Positions 42,292 through 46,767 of a stretch of 46,767 nucleotides of DNA are shown in pieces. Both the position numbers and the translations under genes were made by a program. The stretch lies in NCBI GenBank assembly GCA_000433355.1, contig FR893178.1, positions 4,096 to 50,862 on the forward strand, given 5' to 3'. Within the stretch, counting starts at the first letter, position 1, and each line of letters opens with the position of its first letter. Origin of the DNA: Alistipes sp. CAG:435. GTDB taxonomy: Bacteria; Bacteroidota; Bacteroidia; Bacteroidales; UBA932. The notes beneath the pieces are model-generated. The model was not told the DNA's origin. It ran no database searches and saw only the letters and a list, made by a program, of their open reading frames with translations.

Positions 42292-43638
42292 ATGGGAATA
42301 TTCAGAAATTCCGCGGTTTATGCGGCATCCATAGCACTGATCATCAGTGGATTCAGCTTTTCTGCCAAGGCGCAGACGTATAGGGACAAGATCGAGGAGA
42401 ATCCGGAAAGAGCCGGAGGAGTCTATCATTATTATGAATATGCTCCTTCCGCCTTGACGAAAGCGCCGAAAGGCTACAAGCCATTCTATATCAGCCACTA
42501 CGGAAGGCACGGATCACGCTATCACACCAGCGCGAACCTTTTCAAGGGGGCTGTCGAGACCCTTTCCTCCGCAGAAAAGGCTGGATTGCTTACCGAAGAG
42601 GGCAAGCTGCTGAAGATGCAGATCGACTCAATCAACATGGAGCATCAAGGGATGTTCGGGATGTTGACCGAGAGAGGCGCCGCCGAGCATCGTGGAATCG
42701 CGGAAAGGATGTCAGCTGATTATCCGGAGGTGTTCAACGGCAAACGCGGCGAGGTGGAGTGCGTCTCCAGTTACTGGCCAAGATGTCTGGTCAGCATGGC
42801 CAACTTCACTTCAGCGATAAAGGAAAGGAACGGAGCTCTGAAATTTCATTACCTGACAGGGCCTAAGTACCTGGATTACATCAGCATGGACCTCGACACG
42901 AAAAATGTCACGAAAGAGTCCAACGTCCTCAGGCGACATCTTCTTGACAGCCTGGTCTCCTATGACAGGTTCTTCAGCGCGATGTTCACTGATCCAGCCA
43001 AGGCGACCGAGTTCATCCCCAAGCCCAAAGAGTTCATGGACAACGTGTTCCTTGCGGGCAGCATCAGCCCTAACACTTTGGCACATCCTGACATATTCAG
43101 CCACTTCACCACTGATGAATTGATCGGGCTTGGGATATCAAGGAACAACAAGCTTTACTTCAGCTTCGGTATATCAGCCGAGGAGGGTGAATATGTCTCT
43201 TCCATCGCAAAACCGCTCATCGAAGACATTGTCGCCAAGGCTGACGAAGCCGTCAAACCGGAAAGCGGCAGAGCTGCGGATCTAAGGTTCGGCCATGACG
43301 TGGGACTTCTCCCGCTTATCGGCACAATCGGCATCGCCGGAATGGAGGAGAGATGGAAGTCACTGGACGTGCACCGGCACTGGTTCGATTTCGAAATGAT
43401 GCCTATGGCATCCAACCTTCAGATGATCTTCTTCAGGAACAGGAAGGGTGATGTGCTCGTGAAGCTTGTGTACAACGACAAAGAGACTTATATTCCCGCC
43501 GTACAGACTTACAACGGTGTATTCCACAAATGGAATGATCTTCGCGAATATCTTGTAAAAACAGCCGCCGCCATCTCTGACGAGCATATCGTCAAGGACA
43601 ACGACGGCAAGGAGCGTACAGGAGTAGCCGGAATGTAG
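42292..43638 (+). CDS. Secreted histidine-type acid phosphatase
   Basis: A branch-2 histidine phosphatase of 448 residues that would release phosphate from an organic ester outside the cytoplasm. Start ATG 42292 gives the signal peptide MGIFRNSAVYAASIALIISG ending near AKAQ; an upstream TTG in the same frame lies inside the promoter and is rejected. The nucleophile motif is HYGRHGSRYH, with Arg72-His73-Gly74-x-Arg76. The proton-donor motif is FGHD with His335-Asp336. An HD donor rather than the HAE of MINPP-type phytases suggests a general acid phosphatase or sugar phosphatase. It ends one base before the convergent deoC stop. Confidence 0.9.
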   Translation: MGIFRNSAVYAASIALIISGFSFSAKAQTYRDKIEENPERAGGVYHYYEYAPSALTKAPKGYKPFYISHYGRHGSRYHTSANLFKGAVETLSSAEKAGLLTEEGKLLKMQIDSINMEHQGMFGMLTERGAAEHRGIAERMSADYPEVFNGKRGEVECVSSYWPRCLVSMANFTSAIKERNGALKFHYLTGPKYLDYISMDLDTKNVTKESNVLRRHLLDSLVSYDRFFSAMFTDPAKATEFIPKPKEFMDNVFLAGSISPNTLAHPDIFSHFTTDELIGLGISRNNKLYFSFGISAEEGEYVSSIAKPLIEDIVAKADEAVKPESGRAADLRFGHDVGLLPLIGTIGIAGMEERWKSLDVHRHWFDFEMMPMASNLQMIFFRNRKGDVLVKLVYNDKETYIPAVQTYNGVFHKWNDLREYLVKTAAAISDEHIVKDNDGKERTGVAGM

Positions 43639-43639
43639 T

Positions 43640-44533
43640 CTAGAAATAGACCACCGTCTTCTGTTCGATCGAAGACATAAGCGAGTTGGCCAGGCGGCTC
43701 ACTCCGAAACGGAACAAGTCCTTGTTCATCCACTCGTTTCCAAGGATGGATTTCACTATTGAATGATAGCATACCGCATCTTTCGATGTGGAGATTCCGC
43801 CTGCGGCCTTGAAGCCGACTTTCCTGCCGGTCTTATCGTAGAAAGCCTTGATGCTCTCGCACATTACATAGGCGGCCATAGGTGTGGCGTTCACGCTCAC
43901 CTTGCCTGTGGAAGTCTTGATGAAGTCCGCGCCTTCTTCCATGGCAAGGAACGAGGCGTTGGCAATGTTTTCCGGAGTGACCAGAAGACCTGTCTCCAGA
44001 ATCACCTTCAATGTGACTTTTCGGCCGGCTTTCGCGGCAGCTTCGTCAATGGCCGCCCTGATTGCACGGATTTCTTTCCTTGCGGACTCCTCGTCACCGG
44101 CCATAAAGGAGTTAAGAGCCAAGACAATGTCGATCTCGTCAGCGCCGGCCTCCACAGCCATCTCACATTCCTTGACCTTCACCTCGATGAAACTTTGGGA
44201 TGTCGGGAAGCAGCCAGCCACAGCGGTGACATGAACCTCATGGCTGGCGAGACTCTCCCTCACAACGGAGGCGAAATTCGGGAACACACAGACCGAAGCC
44301 GGAAGAGGGTATTCTGGGAAATCCTTCATGAAGGAATTAACCTTGCCTACCAATTTCTTCACGGACGCTGGGGTATCCTCTGTACGGAGGGTCGTCAAAT
44401 CCATGAGTGACAAGCAATTGCGGAGGACTTCAGGAGAAGTCACATTGTCGATGTTGGCCGCGATGGCGTCCAACCTTTTGCTGATCCGTTCCTTATCCGG
44501 AGCGTAACCATACTTTGCGAACAAAGATTCCAT
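43640..44533 (-). CDS. deoC: Deoxyribose-phosphate aldolase
   Basis: DeoC splits 2-deoxyribose 5-phosphate into acetaldehyde and glyceraldehyde 3-phosphate in deoxynucleoside breakdown. It has 297 residues, longer than the short bacterial type (about 220), which is normal for the Bacteroides/E. coli-like long form. The Schiff-base lysine is Lys206 in ADFIKTSTGK, with a helper lysine at 176 in LKVILETG and the acidic DEIDIVL segment at 132-138. GFKAAGGIST near 243 binds the phosphate. It lies 42 bases after the radical SAM gene, probably the last gene of that operon. No other nucleoside genes are in the window. Confidence 0.95.
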   Translation of the reverse strand: MESLFAKYGYAPDKERISKRLDAIAANIDNVTSPEVLRNCLSLMDLTTLRTEDTPASVKKLVGKVNSFMKDFPEYPLPASVCVFPNFASVVRESLASHEVHVTAVAGCFPTSQSFIEVKVKECEMAVEAGADEIDIVLALNSFMAGDEESARKEIRAIRAAIDEAAAKAGRKVTLKVILETGLLVTPENIANASFLAMEEGADFIKTSTGKVSVNATPMAAYVMCESIKAFYDKTGRKVGFKAAGGISTSKDAVCYHSIVKSILGNEWMNKDLFRFGVSRLANSLMSSIEQKTVVYF

Positions 44534-44575
44534 ATTATCAACTTAATTTTTTAATATTCTGTGTGGAAGTGCTGT

Positions 44576-45331
44576 CTAACCCCTTATCTGAATCGTGTAC
44601 CCCTCTTCAATCAAAGGCTTTACCAGTCCCCGCATCTCATCCGCCGAAAACTTCTCAAGCCCTTCGGCCGGTGTCTCCCGGTCAAGGGTATAGACCATCA
44701 CTTCTCTCGGTTTAAGTTTTCTTACTATATTCATCCATCCTTCAAGGACTTCCGGAGAGGAAGAATCAAAGAATGGGGATCTGAGGAACATTGTCTGAAG
44801 AACAAATTCCCCGCCAAACCTCATCAAATCCGCAACAACATCCTCGACATGATATTCCCCCTGCGGCTGATTGATCCGGCCCGCAAGTTCATCGGTCGGA
44901 GCGTCAATCTTAAGAATCGGATTGTCCACCTTCCTCAAAGCCTCGAAGACATCCTCTCTGAATATCCTTGTGGCGTTCGACAGAACCGACACTTTCGCCT
45001 GCGGGAAATATTTGTCTCTCAGCGCGATGGTAATGTCAATAATTTCAGCGAAATCAGGATTCAGAGTCGGCTCTCCATCTCCGGAAAACGTTATGGAGTC
45101 AATCGGAGTACCCGCACCGCTGCATTCCTTCAGTTTCGCCTCCAAAGTCTCGTGAAGTTCTCCGGCAGTCGGAAGCTTACGGTCTCCCCTGCCATCCTTG
45201 TTCCAGCCACACTCGCAATAAACGCAATCGAAATTGCACAGTTTTCCTTTCGTCGGAAGCAGATTGATTCCGAGCGAAGAGCCCAACCTTCTGGAGTGTA
45301 TCGGCCCGAACACAAGTTCCTCTCGCATCAT
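44576..45331 (-). CDS. Radical SAM protein
   Basis: A 251-residue enzyme. The opening FGPIHSRRLGSSLGINLLP is followed by the 4Fe-4S cluster motif Cys32-x3-Cys36-x2-Cys39 (LCNFDCVYCECGW). Then come FSGDGEPTLNPDF, the glycine-rich SAM-binding motif near 83-95, and later LKIDAPTDE. The SRRLG opening is that of a conserved uncharacterised group distantly similar to wybutosine-synthesis radical SAM proteins; the reaction is unknown. It starts 2 bases after the amidohydrolase stop, so the two are translationally close and may act in one pathway. Confidence 0.88.
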   Translation of the reverse strand: MMREELVFGPIHSRRLGSSLGINLLPTKGKLCNFDCVYCECGWNKDGRGDRKLPTAGELHETLEAKLKECSGAGTPIDSITFSGDGEPTLNPDFAEIIDITIALRDKYFPQAKVSVLSNATRIFREDVFEALRKVDNPILKIDAPTDELAGRINQPQGEYHVEDVVADLMRFGGEFVLQTMFLRSPFFDSSSPEVLEGWMNIVRKLKPREVMVYTLDRETPAEGLEKFSADEMRGLVKPLIEEGYTIQIRG

Positions 45332-45333
45332 GG

Positions 45334-46518
45334 CTAAATAATTCTACGTGACCGGCTTTCGGAAGAGAGGCGGTCACCGTCAAGATTCTCGACAGCCACC
45401 AGACCAGGCTTCATTCCGACAGCGATGCGGCCATATTCATTCTCTTTCGACAGGAACTCAGCTCCGTTGCGGCAGGCCCATGTAAGCAGTTCATTCAAGC
45501 CCACCTCAGGGAAAGCGTCCTGAAGACAACACAACTCGGCGACAATGTCAAGGTCGTCATTGCTGGAAAGCGAATCCGTGCCTACAGTGATTTTCAAGCC
45601 ATTGCGACGCATCAGCGACACAGGAGGCAAAGCGTTGTGAATGAATATATTCGACAACGGGCAAAGAGCCACGAACGGGTGATTCATCACTTTCTTCACG
45701 GCATCGATTCCCTCCTGGTCCATGCAGACCTCGTGGACAAGCAGGATATGCTCGTCAAAAGGAGCCGGATGCGCTTTCTCCAGCCGGTCTATGAAATAGA
45801 GCAGGGATGACTTGCCTGTCACAGGTGGCACACTCATCCCGGCGGCCTTTCGGTTATCCCACATGGCTCCACGGCCGTATTTCAGCATATCCTCCTCTTC
45901 CTCTGTCTCTTCCGAGTGGAATGACAGGAAGCCGGACTTCAAGCCTTCGGCCGAGACTGCTGTGACAAGCTCCGGGCTCATCGTGTAGCAAGCGTGCGGG
46001 ATAGGAGCGGCGTCAAGTCCATATCCATCAGCCACTGCCTTGAGTCTCAAGACATTCTCCATCACGGAAGCACAGTCCTGAGGTTCCGTCCCGAATACCT
46101 CCAGAAAGGTTCTGGTGTACATGGGAGATGCCTTCTTGATGGCGAATGTGTCGGCACAGTTGCTGATGTCCGCCATAGCGGACACTCCACGGTCCCACAT
46201 CACTTTCATCCAATGAGATATGTCGTGAAGTTTCTCGTCCAGACTTTTGTTGTCACGCATCTCATTGATCTGGTCGATGAATCCGGCCATGCCGGTTCCC
46301 TTGCGGAACGATTTCCAGAGATAGGAAAGTTCCAGATGGCAATGAGTGTTGACAAATCCAGGCACGACAGCCCCCTTTACAAAGGCATTTTCACGCCCCG
46401 GATCCGAACATTCGCCTACCGATGTCACGGTGCCGTCGCTGTCAAACTCAACGAATCCGTTCCTGATAGGCTTGTCCTCATTCAACGTGAAGACATATTC
46501 AGCTGCTATTCTATTCAT
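45334..46518 (-). CDS. Amidohydrolase (deaminase-like)
   Basis: A 394-residue metal-dependent hydrolase of the cytosine/aminodeoxyfutalosine/chlorohydrolase type. The first metal motif is in PGFVNTHCHLELS (53-65). FHSEETEEEEDML supplies a conserved His, HEVCMD another, and the late aspartate lies in KITVGTDSLSSNDDLD. The HCHLELS form resembles aminodeoxyfutalosine deaminase, but no other menaquinone (mqn) genes are visible, so the substrate is open: cytosine, guanine or an adenosine-like nucleoside are alternatives. Its ATG lies inside the last codons of the upstream gene (8-base overlap). Confidence 0.85.
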   Translation of the reverse strand: MNRIAAEYVFTLNEDKPIRNGFVEFDSDGTVTSVGECSDPGRENAFVKGAVVPGFVNTHCHLELSYLWKSFRKGTGMAGFIDQINEMRDNKSLDEKLHDISHWMKVMWDRGVSAMADISNCADTFAIKKASPMYTRTFLEVFGTEPQDCASVMENVLRLKAVADGYGLDAAPIPHACYTMSPELVTAVSAEGLKSGFLSFHSEETEEEEDMLKYGRGAMWDNRKAAGMSVPPVTGKSSLLYFIDRLEKAHPAPFDEHILLVHEVCMDQEGIDAVKKVMNHPFVALCPLSNIFIHNALPPVSLMRRNGLKITVGTDSLSSNDDLDIVAELCCLQDAFPEVGLNELLTWACRNGAEFLSKENEYGRIAVGMKPGLVAVENLDGDRLSSESRSRRII

Positions 46519-46767
46519 TCTTAATCAATAAATCTTTCACCGGAGCCAACTCCAACCTTCTGATGGATTTCTCAGGATTGATGTCATGAAGCGGTTCTGA
46601 CTTCATGGCGGCTGCCTGACCCGCCGTCTTTGCCATAGGAATTGTATCCTTCTCCGGCACTATTGCCGTCGTGTCTCTTATGACAAGGCGCGGACCATGG
46701 AAAACCGTGTCCTCGACAACAGGGACAGGACGATAGACTCCAAGGGAATCCTTCTCGATCCCTACAC
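46511..46767 (-). CDS. C-terminal part of an unrecognised protein
   Basis: The minus-strand frame is open from the window edge to the stop at 46511-46513, giving the last 84 residues of a protein whose start lies outside. It contains YRPVPVVEDTVFHGPRLVI and ends RRLELAPVKDLLIKNE. The composition is soluble and Pro/Val-rich. I do not recognise the family. The stop overlaps the amidohydrolase start by 8 bases, so it is the upstream neighbour in the operon. Confidence 0.65.
   Translation of the reverse strand, partial: VGIEKDSLGVYRPVPVVEDTVFHGPRLVIRDTTAIVPEKDTIPMAKTAGQAAAMKSEPLHDINPEKSIRRLELAPVKDLLIKNE

Overview
The window looks like chromosome from a member of the Bacteroidota, most likely an uncultured gut-type Bacteroidales. 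The evidence is the SusC/SusD pair with accessory surface lipoproteins, BACON, DUF4302, DUF4988 and DUF3244-like proteins, an N-succinylornithine-type carbamoyltransferase of the Bacteroides kind, and many promoters of the form TTTG-N19..21-TAnnTTTG. Base composition is moderate, with AT-rich gaps. No rRNA, CRISPR array or intact transposase gene is visible.

Layout. (1) 1-3993, plus strand: histidine degradation operon hutU (5' end outside the window), hutH and hutI, joined by ATGA overlaps. (2) 4074-7689, minus strand: three small secreted proteins or lipoproteins, then a TPR protein with a lipobox, one membrane helix and a C-terminal helix-turn-helix. (3) 7760-8340: palindromic repeats, including a 51-bp-period array. 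(4) 8338-9322, minus strand: a membrane protein and a winged-helix regulator that is split by a 108-bp MITE-like element. (5) 9430-10720: degraded sequence with more palindromes and a truncated gene. (6) 10727-11635: SGNH hydrolase. (7) 11810-15038: an M20 deacylase (probable argE') divergent from a UvrD/PcrA helicase, with a very short shared promoter region. (8) 15047-15739: TonB-type protein. (9) 22478-16122, minus strand: arginine cluster argR, GNAT acyltransferase, argG, argC, argD, argF', argB. (10) 22706-23945: 2-hydroxyacid dehydrogenase and tRNA-Leu(CAG). (11) 24175-27373: lipoprotein subtilase with a T9SS-like C-terminus, next to a PorV/PorQ-like barrel. (12) 40067-27439, minus strand: six-gene operon susC, susD, Mx1-type metallopeptidase, DUF4302, BACON lipoprotein, DUF4988 lipoprotein. 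(13) 40572-43638: a second zinc metallopeptidase lipoprotein, divergent from a histidine acid phosphatase. (14) 46767-43640, minus strand: C-terminal fragment, amidohydrolase, radical SAM enzyme, deoC.

How the parts fit: the hut genes degrade histidine. The arg genes make arginine through N-acylated, probably N-succinylated, intermediates, and the M20 enzyme is the likely deacylase. The SusCD operon, two zincin lipoproteins and the subtilase look like surface machinery for binding and breaking down protein or peptide substrates, with TonB as energy coupler. The least explained signals are at DNA level: a MITE that disrupts the regulator and whose removal restores its frame exactly, a family of palindromic elements and arrays with about 50-bp period whose arms differ from locus to locus, and a strongly over-represented nonamer GAATATGTC.
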